Positions 48,178-59,000 of a DNA stretch of 64,000 bases are shown here, piece by piece. A model generated the notes under the pieces. It was not told where the DNA came from. It did no database searches and saw only the letters and a list, made by a program, of their open reading frames with translations. Source of the DNA: Scolanthus callimorphus (Eukaryota > Cnidaria > Anthozoa > Actiniaria > Edwardsiidae); contig CM066920.1 of NCBI GenBank assembly GCA_033964015.1, positions 6,167,912 through 6,231,911 on the forward strand. Direction: 5' to 3'. Position 1 is the first letter of the stretch, and each line of letters begins with the position of its first letter. Both the position numbers and the translations under genes were made by a program.

Positions 48178-48269
48178 GGGATCATTTTCTCTTGCTGAAA
48201 ACTATATAACCGCTCCAAAATATAACTCGATCACAGTATGATCACGTCGCTTTTGGTGAGCTGCCTGGA
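48178..48269. repeat. 92-bp dispersed direct repeat (also 51031-51120)
   Basis: GGGATCATTTTCTCTTGCTG ... CTCGATCACAGTATGATCAC ... GAGCTGCCTG is nearly identical at 51031-51120. Its last 25 bases (CGTCGCTTTTGGTGAGCTGC and on) also stand immediately beside the Penelope-like element at about 50816. Confidence 0.7.
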
Positions 48270-48689
48270 CGTGATCACAGATGATCACGTCGCTTTTGGT
48301 TAGTAGCGGAGGCCCGCGCAAGCGGAGCACCATACCAAGGGAAAAACGTATAGTATACTATCGAGTTGATTTTTGAACGTCACGGGCATTATGGATCATT
48401 TTGATGACGTCATTGATGACGAAAGGGCACGTGACTTTGATGCAGAGTTCCTCTTATGGTCTTTGAAAGTTTGTCCAAGTTTGGCTTTTATTGAAGCTTC
48501 CCTTCGGGAGATATGATTTTTTCTTTATTTTTCTGGTATTAAACCTATAGCGTCCGCCGTCCGGTGTCCGCCGTCCGTGTACACATGGGAACCCTGTGGT
48601 ACGTAAAGAAAAATTATATTTCCTTCAAGGGAACATGCTAAGACAACCATACTTGGGATATTTTGTCTATGCCACAAGGGGGGTGCTTT

Positions 48690-48990
48690 AACACGGTCAC
48701 ATGATGTGACGTCATCGATGACGTCATCAGTGATTGAAAAATTAATATCTCGTGAAGGGAAGACTATAAAACAACAAACTTGGGTAGTGTGGTCTAGGTC
48801 ACCAGATGAGCGAAATGAAGTGGTCACGTGATGTGACGTCATCGATGACGTCATCTAGGCTTGAAAAATTAATATCTCGTGAAAGGAAGACTCACCAAAC
48901 TTGGGTAGTGTAGTCTAGATCAGCAGATCAGCAAAATGAAGTGGTCACGTGATGTGACGTCATCGATGACGTCATCTATGCTTGAAAAAA
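48690..48990. promoter_or_regulatory. Triple repeat with six TGACGTCA sites upstream of the M13 gene
   Basis: Three units spaced 127 and 121 bases apart each contain two full TGACGTCA palindromes twelve bases apart: 48707, 48719, 48834, 48846, 48955 and 48967. TGACGTCA is the consensus site of CREB/ATF bZIP factors. The array lies about 670-940 bases upstream of the M13 start codon. GTCACGTGATG E-box-like text precedes units 2 and 3. It may be a regulatory module or simply a repeat family; sequence alone does not decide. Confidence 0.45.
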
Positions 48991-49332
48991 TATTATCTTT
49001 ATTGCACTTTTGAATCATTCCATTTGGAGGAATTAATACCTTAATTTTTCTGAAGGAGGTTTTTATCTCACTTGACAGGATGCTTATTTTCGCCCCTATA
49101 TTTGTATTGTGTCAATGCAGCAACATACCGAAGAAAACACTGTTGTATACATATCAAGAGACATTTTTTCTTAAAAAGCCTATAAGTATAAACCATGTAC
49201 ACATGGGAATCCCTTTCATTCCCACAGAAAATTTTATAATCGGGAGCTCCACTTTTAGCCAGTGGCTAAATCTATATATTTAAATTGTACTATGTTGAGA
49301 ACGAAGGTTCTGCGTAGCGCTTGATGAGTACA

Positions 49333-50815
49333 AGTTTACAAATAAAGATTTAAAAAGCGCTAAAATTAATAATGCTATTTCCGTCGTTTCTAAGCTACTG
49401 CCTCTTCATCAGGGAAAAGCGAGCAACTGAGGAGCACGCGTCAGATTCAAACTTGTAAACACTAGTAGATCTGTGCGCGCGCTGGAGGTTCTACAGAAAT
49501 TTGAAGTCAATGTTTAGTCCGCGTGGTTGTAGCGTTTTGTTTTTGAAAATTAAACGCATCTCCTTTTGTCGTCTTGTCGTTGTGTCCCATGGGCCAGAGC
49601 AGATGACTGAGACAAGTATGTCCTTCACATCGTGCCCGTCTGATGAGAAGTGGTTGGCTAAGGGAAGCTCGTTACCAGCGCTATCTGTCTTGGTACCCGA
49701 GACTACTGTCCAGCGGTGTTTTCTGAACCTTTCCGCAAGCTTGCACTTGGTCTCGCCGATATAGACCTTGTCACACTTGCGACATGAGATAATGTAGTCT
49801 AAGTTGGTGGTTGTGCAGGAGAACCTCTGGTTGATGCACATACGGCCTCCGGGTGTCACGATTGTTGGACTTGGGTTCGTATGTGCGCAAGTTTTACACT
49901 TCGGTCGTTTGCATGGAAAAGTACCCTGTACTCCCTCTGTCTCTGTGGTTGTAGGGAGAGAACTGCGCACGACGGTATCTTGGATATTCTTATCCCGTCT
50001 GTACGCGCACAGGACCCGCAGTGGCTGGAATATACCTCCGATGTCGTCATCGTTTTTCAGAATGGTGAAGTTTTTGACCATTATGTCACGGATGGGTGAG
50101 TTGTTAGGGTGGTATGTTAGGACGAGTGGAATGGTGTCCTGCTGCTCGGCATTTGTTTCTCGTGTGATGGTAGCTACTCTGCCAAGGGCATCATTAACCA
50201 CCTGAGGAGGGTACCCCCGCTTGCTAAAAAAGCCTGCCATCTCTTTACTTTTATCCTCGTACTCAGCGGGGTCCCCGCAAATGCGCTTCAGACGTAGAAA
50301 TTGACTTCTTTGCTACAGGAAGCAGCTCCGACGATGTCATCAATGTATCTTCTGTAAAGGTCCGGTTTGGTACCAACATACTCTTCAAAAATATTTTCTT
50401 CTATGTAGCCCATAAACAGACAGGCGTAGTTGGGACCAAGTTTGCTTCCCATAGCAACACCTCCGGTTTGGCGGTAGTACTTGCCATTAAAGGCGAAGGC
50501 ATTCAGAGTGAGAACAAGCTCCGCTAGTCTGACGAGGGTTTCGGTGGGAGGTTGTAAGATTTCGCGCTTATCGAGAAAGTGAGTGAAGGCTTGGAGACCG
50601 GTTAGGGATGACTATATAAAGGGATTTTACGTCCATGGTGAAAATAAAGTTGGTGGTGCCAGTGAAGCGGAAAGCCTCGGTTATCCTGTAGAACCTCCAG
50701 CGCGAATCTGACGCTCCTCAGTTGCTCGCTTTTCTCTGATGAAAAGGCAGTAGCCTCGAAACGTCGGAAATAGCATTATTAATTTTAGCGCTTTTTTAAT
50801 CTTTATTTGTAAACT
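49333..50815 (-). mobile_element. Penelope-like retroelement, rearranged
   Basis: On the minus strand a decayed reverse-transcriptase region (TGGVAMGSKLGPNYACLFMG, YRRYIDDIVGAASC; 50700-50280) precedes an intact GIY-YIG nuclease ORF. Between them, part of the RT is deleted (EVNFYV jumps to the linker). Both ends carry the same 112-115-bp sequence in inverted orientation (49333-49447 and 50703-50815), starting AGTTTACAAATAAAGATTT. Such terminal copies are typical of Penelope-like elements. The element is 5'-truncated and inactive. Confidence 0.85.
49491..50240 (-). CDS. GIY-YIG endonuclease part of a Penelope-like element
   Basis: A 249-codon open frame, all that stays open of the polyprotein. 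The first half is the linker (KRGYPPQVVNDALGRV, IPLVLTYHPNNSPIRDIMVK) followed by a Cys-rich motif (CKRPKCKTCAHTNPS, CINQRFSC). The nuclease core is YIISCRKCDKVYIGETKCKL followed by AERFRKHR, with the GIY-YIG pair in its Penelope form. It would nick target DNA for reverse transcription. The first Met is internal to the original protein, and expression is doubtful since the RT part is broken. Confidence 0.85.
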   Translation of the reverse strand: MAGFFSKRGYPPQVVNDALGRVATITRETNAEQQDTIPLVLTYHPNNSPIRDIMVKNFTILKNDDDIGGIFQPLRVLCAYRRDKNIQDTVVRSSLPTTTETEGVQGTFPCKRPKCKTCAHTNPSPTIVTPGGRMCINQRFSCTTTNLDYIISCRKCDKVYIGETKCKLAERFRKHRWTVVSGTKTDSAGNELPLANHFSSDGHDVKDILVSVICSGPWDTTTRRQKEMRLIFKNKTLQPRGLNIDFKFL

Positions 50816-51647
50816 CGTCGCTTTTGGTGAGCTGCCTGGATTCATGTGTGACCAGCTACGTGACGCTACTGTTGCTGTTCTCGTTATATGATTGGCTGAT
50901 ACGCTGCTTGCATCAACACGCGCGCGCTTCTAAACCAACGGAAAACAGTTCGAATGCGCGTGCAATTCCCAACGGAAATCTATTTTTAGAACTACTGCCA
51001 CTCAGATGGGTCATGGGGTTGCGTTCTCTGGGGATCATTTTCTCTTGCTGGAAATTATATAACCGCTCCAAAATATAACTCGATCACAGTATGATCACGT
51101 CGCTTTTGGCGAGCTGCCTGTAGATGTTATTCGTTCGTATGGATGTTTGTTAGAGGTAAAACATGCTTGAATCGTTTATTTCTTCTAAAATTTGAATTTC
51201 ATTTGACAGCTCGTGTAGCTACGTGTACCTTTTTGCTGTCCTGTATTCACCAAAGCAGTGGATTTCCAATTCCGCGCGCTCTGATTGGCTCCTGAACTCT
51301 GAATATTTGCTAAATAAACCCCTTCTGGTGGCTAAAATGTCGGCGGATAATGTCCAATGATGAGAAATGGTACGAAAAATGAACAGTTGGCCGAGAAGCG
51401 AAGCCGATGTAGTGCAGCAAGCCAAGAAGGGGGTTATTTATTTTATATACCATTGAAAACGTTCACGGCGTATTTAGTTGACTTTTTGTGTTTTCCGGTG
51501 TCGCCTTAGCCACCAATTTCCGTATTTCATCAACATTCTTAGAGAAAAACCTTGCTTGTTTTCCATTATTTTCTAAACGAAAAATATCCAGTTTTTCCTT
51601 AAAACATTTCTCACAGGACGGATATCACTTCCGACGGACAATATTAT

Positions 51648-51711
51648 ACACTTAATGACTCCCGAGGGAAACATCAGTTTTGTTTCCCGAGGGAGTAGTC
51701 ATTAAGTGTTT
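51648..51711. repeat. Hairpin with 27-bp arms
   Basis: ACACTTAATGACTCCCGAGG pairs with the block ending AGTCATTAAGTGT around a short loop (ATCAGTTTT); one base is unpaired. Part of a larger foldback, in the intergenic region 48.0-53.0 kb, which holds only repeats and the Penelope-like element. Confidence 0.7.
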
Positions 51712-51907
51712 TGTTATATAGCAAAAATAAACTGCAATTTTTTCCTGCTCTATCTCAAGCGCGACGCGCGAAAGCAATATTCCCCAATCGGTCAATAATT
51801 TTCGAAATATTGACTGATCGGTGAACATTTGATTTGTACTTCACCATGTGACCTTGATTTAGCCAATAAGAGCGCGCGCTCGGTTGGAGTGAGCACTCGC
51901 TTTATAA

Positions 51908-52209
51908 TTAACCATTATCCTGCGAGATTGCGCAGAATATCGTCTGATACTTAGCCGACGAGGGACGAAGTCCCGAGTTGGCTAAAATCAGACGATATTC
52001 TGCAAAATCGAGCAGGATAATGGTTTTATTATTCAGCACATCGATAGCACAAAAACCCCGAAAAAAGTGACTTTTGTGTATTATTTACGAGCTCAAAACA
52101 TCACATTTTCCTCAGAGACGGATATCGCAGGATAGCTGTCATGTACAAAGACAGCTATTGGCGTTCCAATGACCATATTTGGGCAGTGCATCGATGTGCT
52201 GAATAATAA
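51908..52209. mobile_element. Double-hairpin element, copy 2
   Basis: Nearly identical to 46302-46604 across its full length, with the same two nested hairpins. Different flanks at both ends mark the element boundaries. From here to 53020 I see no gene. Confidence 0.8.
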
Positions 52210-53020
52210 CATCTGATATCTGTCTTGTGAAAATGTTCCACGTGATACGTCTCGACCAACAAGCCCGCGTTAGAATTGATCACTGGGATATAACAGAGGA
52301 TATTCAATGTTTTGCGTCGCGCACGAGCTTCATAGTCAATCGCGGACGTTTCTAGACAATATTATTGTCATTTCATACAGCCAGAAACATATAACTAAGG
52401 TATATGTTTCTGATACAACCGATTTGGTGAATACTAAAACAACTATTCCCTTCAGGGGTCGATGAACAGTGGAAGGATATATGAAGGAAGCCAAGGCCGA
52501 TGGGCCTCAAAGTTCATTCTGAACAAACTCAGGAGAGTTCATGTAATAGACTACATTGTGGCAGGCTATAAATTCCGTTACAGAAAATACCGAGATAGAA
52601 GCTATTGTCCACACAACGCCCATCCGCGGTACCTTTGATGAAAAACTGCATCTGTGATACATTGCTCACATTTGTCGATGTCCAAACACTGCCATCACGA
52701 AGAAACTGCTCTTTGCTACACCAACTAGACCCTACTAAACTAACAGAGATTCCTGGCTAATGAATATCTGCACTATTCAATGGCTATCTATTGATGAGGC
52801 ACAAGCTAAAATCCAATCAAGGAGCGACTTCAACGGGTTACTCTGCCATATATACGGGGACGATCCGACTCCGAGCTGACATAGTCGCATAAGGAGGAAC
52901 ATGCAGGTACAGGTAGGGGACTGCTATGTAAACCTCCTCTGCCATGGCGATATAAGACTTGGGCTACCAACTTTGCACAGCAAACCCGAAGGTGGCTATT
53001 CTAAAATCTTTCCTACGATT

Positions 53021-56000
53021 TTAAAGGACGATTGGACGAGCATGTGATTTGGCGGTCACCCTTTGGAAAAACTTGTGTCCGAACTTGATAAGATTTTCCC
53101 TCAGTCTGTACGGTGTTTTATTGAGTCTGCGTTTCTTAGCCCTGCGGTCATCCGGATCAGTTTTACTGAGCCTGCGAGACTCGCGGTTAGCGTAATGCTC
53201 TGTTATCCAACTATGAAGGTATTTTTTCTCTGTTTCCCTTGCCTGTACGACCGATGGAGGGTCAGCAGCATTTGAGTGTCTCAGATCGAGATGATGTGCG
53301 CCTTCTGCGATCAAAACTGCCACCAGGCTGGACGACAGAGACTGCGTAACACCGCCTGCGGACCAGGGGTCCAGGAGGCCATTACTAAAAATACAACAAT
53401 ACAAATTATATCTAACATTTCCGCTCTGGCTAGCATTCTGCTCTGTTAAGTAGAGTTTCAAAATTGAATTCTCAGTGGAGAATTTTCAAAAGTTTTAAAA
53501 GTTGTAGTGTGATTTTAGGAAATGTAAACACAAAATTCACAACCCATACGACGAGACTAAAAAGTGAGAACATCTCGTGCTCAACGTCTACTTATTTCTT
53601 CCTTGTTTCCGTTTGAATTGATTTGTGAAAATAAATTTTTGAAAAATTCCCGTCTTTTTACCTAAATATAATGTTGCTATGTGCCTTGATGTTGCGGCCG
53701 CCATATTGAGTCTCGATCCAAAACTGCCGCGGTGTTACGCCATGGTCCTCTTGGCAGGCCTTGGCGAACTCGTCAAAGTCCCACTGAGAAGCAGACAAGG
53801 GAGGACTTCACCATTGCGTTACCACATTTGAAGAACATTTGAACAATCTCGTGTACGCGCGGTCGGATCACGATTACCACAAAGAGTAAGATGGGACGCG
53901 CGAAGGATGGTGGGACGCGCAAAAGGATGATGGGACGCGCAGAGGATGATGGGACACAAAAGGTGATGGGACCCGCAAGTTCGCGCAAAGGGTGATGGGA
54001 CGCGCAAAGGAAGATGGGACACGCAAAGGATGATGGGACACGCAAAGGAGTATGGGACGCACAAAGTTCGACGGGACGCGCAAAGGTTGATGGGACACGC
54101 AAAGGACGATAAGAAACACAAAGGAAGATGGGACGCACAAAGGATGATTGGGCACGCAAAGGATGATGGGACACGCAAAGGATGATGGGACACGCAAAGG
54201 ATGATGGGACGCGCAAAGGTTGATGGGACGCGCAAAGGATGATGGGACACGCAAAGGATGATGGGACGCGCAAAGGTTGATGGGACGCGCAAAGGATGAT
54301 AAGAAACACAAAGGAAGACTTAGTTAGAGATGAGCGAGAGCAGGGGCAAATTAGATCTAATTTGCCCCTGGCGAGAGGGAAAACATTGGAGAAAATATGA
54401 GACCAGTCAGCGTGTGGCGCTTCGTTCAAGATCTCAAAGGATTTAGAGAAATCGCGATAAGATATTTACCTTTTCCGGTCTGAACATGTCATTCTCACCG
54501 TCAGTGCATAACGGCATCACCATCTCAGTACAGGCCTGTAAATATTGACAAGAATTGCGTTATTGAAAATGTACAAGAAAACAAAAGACATTGTTTCGCA
54601 TGAGGCCAGTTGGGAAAACAGACCTAGCAAAACCACAGGGTCCCCACTCAAGCGGAAAAGGTCTATTCCACATTTTAATCGAATTTAAACAGGAACAAAG
54701 AAGCGACAGGACTGAGGTCTCGTTAAGAAGAGGCGACGATACTTTGACTTTACTGACCTGGAAGTCCCATCCTTGATCTCCCAATGAAGATACAGCTTGT
54801 TGTGAGAGATTAAAGCACTTTGCCTGCCCGGAGCTATTATAGTACACACCGACAGCCTTAGCTATGGCGTCCAATAGCTCCTGCTCCGGTAAATCGGCAT
54901 TCGTCAAATATGAACACGTTTTCTGTAACAGACGGAAAGCAAATGCAATTGAAGCGAGGTTTGTTGTCCAGGGCTATGGGTATCTAGGCTGGCAACGTAG
55001 TCATGCTCGCGTACCCAACCGCTATTTAGTATACCTGGATCCACAAATTCACCATTTTGGGGAGCACCTTTTTGGGGCGAATACAAAGAACGTAGGATCT
55101 CCGGGCATTTGTCCCCTGGTTTGCATGAGATTTGCTGATCGATGGATTGGGTATGGCCTAATACAAGCACTAAAGTAAGTAACAAGTGGACCTTTCCTTA
55201 TACCTTAGGACAATATTCATGTTTACCTTAATTGGCCAAGCAGGTAGTGGCTCTAGGAAGCTTGCATTGTAGGGGTAATCAACTGGGTAAAAATAAATAG
55301 AACAATCAGTGCAGCCGACAGTACGCTGACACTCGGGAAATGGTCATTTAAAAATGAAAATCACCGAGAAATGCACCGCCATCAGCAACACAACATCATT
55401 GCCTTCTTCATTACTTCATCTTCGCCATTAAGCTATCAGCACCATTATTATCGCATCATAATCACCATCTACTTAAGCGTCATTAACAACGTACCATCAT
55501 CAATAGCCACCATCATCCCCGTTGTAATCATCGCCATCAACATCATCTTTAACCAGTGTCACCATTTTCATCATCGATTATGATTCATGTCATCATCCTA
55601 AGCTGCATTACGAATACCATACTCAAAAAGAAGTAAAAAAGGAAAATGGGGGTCTTCTCCTCACGTTTGGGAACTCCAACGGGCTGCATTAGTGCAAATT
55701 GCTGCCGCGTCGCTTACAATCATGAGGGTTGTAGTACAGTATATTTATATGATTTGCCCGAGGGCCGGGAAATCCTCACAGAGCGAGGCTCCAATTACGA
55801 GATTCCCTGGTCAGTGTGGTGGGTTAGTAGTAGTATATATATCCCTCTAAGAGCCAGGTCATCCACCGGGAGACAACCCTCTACTCTTACGAAGAGTGCA
55901 ATGGTGAATAGTTAATTTAAGAAATATACGAGCAACTTGATGACTGAATGGCCTACGGTTTAACGTCCTTATCCGAGAAGACGCGAAAGTCTAACCATTT

Positions 56001-59000
56001 GCAGATGCTAGAGCACATGCAGCACCTTCTCCTCGATTATTTAGGAAAGACCCTGGAAGCCCGGCGCTCTAACCACTCTGAAGTCTGTCGCTTATTCTAG
56101 ATTAGCCATAGCATAAAGCAACGCTACATTTTGTGGCACGACCTACCCATGGCTAAATTGACCCAGGTCGCGCTCAGCCAGTCTGATAGCTGTGTCACGT
56201 TGTACGTGCTTGTGATTGGTGAACATAGTTTGAATATTTTGGTAAGCGCATTGCGGCCATCACCTTAAAAAGCAATAGAGTATATTAGAGTTTATATATA
56301 ATATAGGAAAGACATATTGTGCACACTGATTGGTCCAAATCTATGCTCTGTTTCACCGAAAAAGTAATGGTTCTTCCGCACTATATCGCCTGCGGCTATC
56401 TTTAAATCCTTTCCTAACATCACGCGTGCTCTTTTTCGCCGAAGGAAGTTGGAGCTAATTGTTACAAATGCACGAAGAGACTAGAACTTTTGCCATCAGT
56501 GGCAAACCCGCTTCAACCTTCTACCAAAATAATCTCCTTTCAGAGTAGAAACTCAAGAATCAAGACTAAACATGTCAACAAAAATACGCATTCACAATGA
56601 GAATTGAATATCAAATTTCGGAGTGAAAACTATCCAACGATATTACCTGGGAAAGAAGAGCCCTGTTGTTTTTATTGTACAAAAACGCTAAATTTTGAGC
56701 TAAACATGCATTGGCTGATAGCCACCCACACAAGCGGACTCATGTCACGTGATCAATCTCGACCAATGGGACGGTTCCAAAATTTAGAATTGTTCTATAA
56801 AACTACAAAAGTACCCTTAGATCTGCCTATGCTTACTGGTTTTCCCGACACTGCTTATAATGTCCCAAGATTTGCGGATGGAATTCACACAGCTGTCGCC
56901 TCCGTCACGATGGAAGTCCTTGGTCACAATTCCATAGAAGTCCTAAAACACACGAGAAAAAGTTACTTAAGGGTAAAGACATTTACTTTGAGCCCCACTT
57001 GATCCACTGACAATGACGCCGTGGAACAGGACGGAGAAGGAGAAGGATAATCCAACGGTGAGTACAAGGGGATAGAAGTATCAAAGAAACGACGTGAAAG
57101 TCCTACCTCGCAGGGTGTTATTCCCTGGAACTGTAAGATGGGAGCCGAAGCCGCCAAGGATCTTCAAAGAGAAGAGGTAACATTGTTATCTACCTAGACT
57201 TTCACTGCCATTTCATTGGGGGTCACGTGTGATTGGGCGTAGATTTAGGGTTGCGTGTCCAGAAGCAAATGTAGCCCACGTGGGCTATAATTCATGCAGT
57301 TATTACCCATCCGGGATACAATAAGACACAAGCCGACCCCTCTAAGGATACTGATAAAATCGAGCGAAATGAGGCAAAATGAGTCGAGACGCGAGATTTG
57401 AAACCACGTGATGGACGAGGGACTCGGCAAAGTCTAGGACAACATTTGAAGGCGCGACGTCGTCTCGGGAAAGAAAGACGTTTAGCTGCGACGACGACGG
57501 CAGCGAGGATGACAACGGTAGAGAACAATACGCCTTATTACAGAGCACAATGCTTATACGTCCAAATGTATTGAATCAAATGCATTTCAACCGTTTTCTT
57601 CAGAGCTAGGACTGAAACTGCTAAGTTTTACGGTCTGGCGAGAACGTGAGTGGGGCTGGCGATTTTGTCATAATTTTGTTTGCCATGATAGTAGTTGGAT
57701 GTGAATTTACTGCTATCAAAGTAGAAATGGAAAGATGGATTCCAAACAGAGAAATACGAACAAACGAGTACAGGTCGTCATCGTTCCTGTCGACCGCAGA
57801 ATATCAAGATCTCGGGGGCATCATTAAAAGGCATCCATCACGACGACCCCATCCATTTCACAATTCTAAACAACAGAGCTATTCATAGTCTTACCCTGTA
57901 ATAATGTTCGGGTATTTCATCCGCATCCAAGCTGAGAGCATTCCTAGAACAAAAGGTCATCAGCGAAAATCAGGATCTTAAAAAAAACAGCAATACAAGG
58001 CAAAAAGACATCATTGAGGGAATAATCCTGTTGTTACCCTGCCAGTACGAGCCAGGGAAAGGGTGTGGGGACTGCTATCTGCAATCTAGCTGCATTTTTA
58101 AAGTGACATCAAGGATATATGCATGGCTAAATACCTCCATAAGATCCTCCAATCGCTATTACAGGGCTGTCATCCGCTCCTGGGTATTTTCTAGAACATG
58201 TAATAGTTCATGTAATAGTATATGTCTTTGGTGTGTTTTTTGGCCTTCAGTGAAACAGCCTAAAATTTCACAGAAATGAGCGCGCGCGCCGGGATCTGGA
58301 TCGTAGGATTCCGGACCGCTCGCAAGCCAATCAGAGCGCGCGATTTGATGAATTTCGGACCGCGCAAAAATAAGTTCCAAAATTAGAACAAATTTACAAG
58401 GACTCCTGACTTTTTTGCCAGCAAAGGTAAATTACAAAACGTTTCCCTGAAAAGTTTTTTTCTGGCGAAAGAAGACAATGAACATTGGTTTTTTGAGGAA
58501 GAGCCGAAGTCCGCTGTGTGCCCTGTCTCGGACAGCCGGGACGAATCATGCCGACCCGACATGCAACCCACCCAACATGCATCCCAACCGACATGCAACC
58601 TACCCGACATGCAACCGACCAACATGCAGCCGACCTGACATGCAACCGACCCGACATGCAATCTACCCGACATGCAACGACCCGACATGCAACCGACCCG
58701 ACATGCAACCGACCCGACATGCAACCTACCCGACATGCAACCGACCCAACATGCAGCCGACCTGACATGCAACCGACCCGACATGCAATCTACCCGACAT
58801 GCAACCGACCCGACATGCAACCGACCCGACATGCAACCTACCCGACATGCAACCTACCCGACATGCAACCGACCCAACATGCAGCCGACCTGACATGCAA
58901 CCGACCCGACATGCAATCTACCCGACATGCAACCGACCCGACATGCAACCGACCCGACATGCAACCTACCCGACATGCAACCGACCCGACATGCGAGTAT

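Noticed and set aside
53819..54429. Long Pro/Ser/Phe/Ala-rich ORFs on the minus strand
   Set aside because: All three frames give the same repetitive peptide from the 19-bp minisatellite; the block is an intron of the S28 gene.
55371..55583. His/Ile-rich plus-strand ORF
   Set aside because: It covers an ATC/CAT-rich simple sequence in an S28 intron; no protein features beyond low complexity.
58550..58995. CRISPR-like array or a repeat-protein gene
   Set aside because: There are no unique spacers between the repeats; it is a plain tandem array. Ordered ORFs in several frames arise because the monomer length is not a multiple of three.
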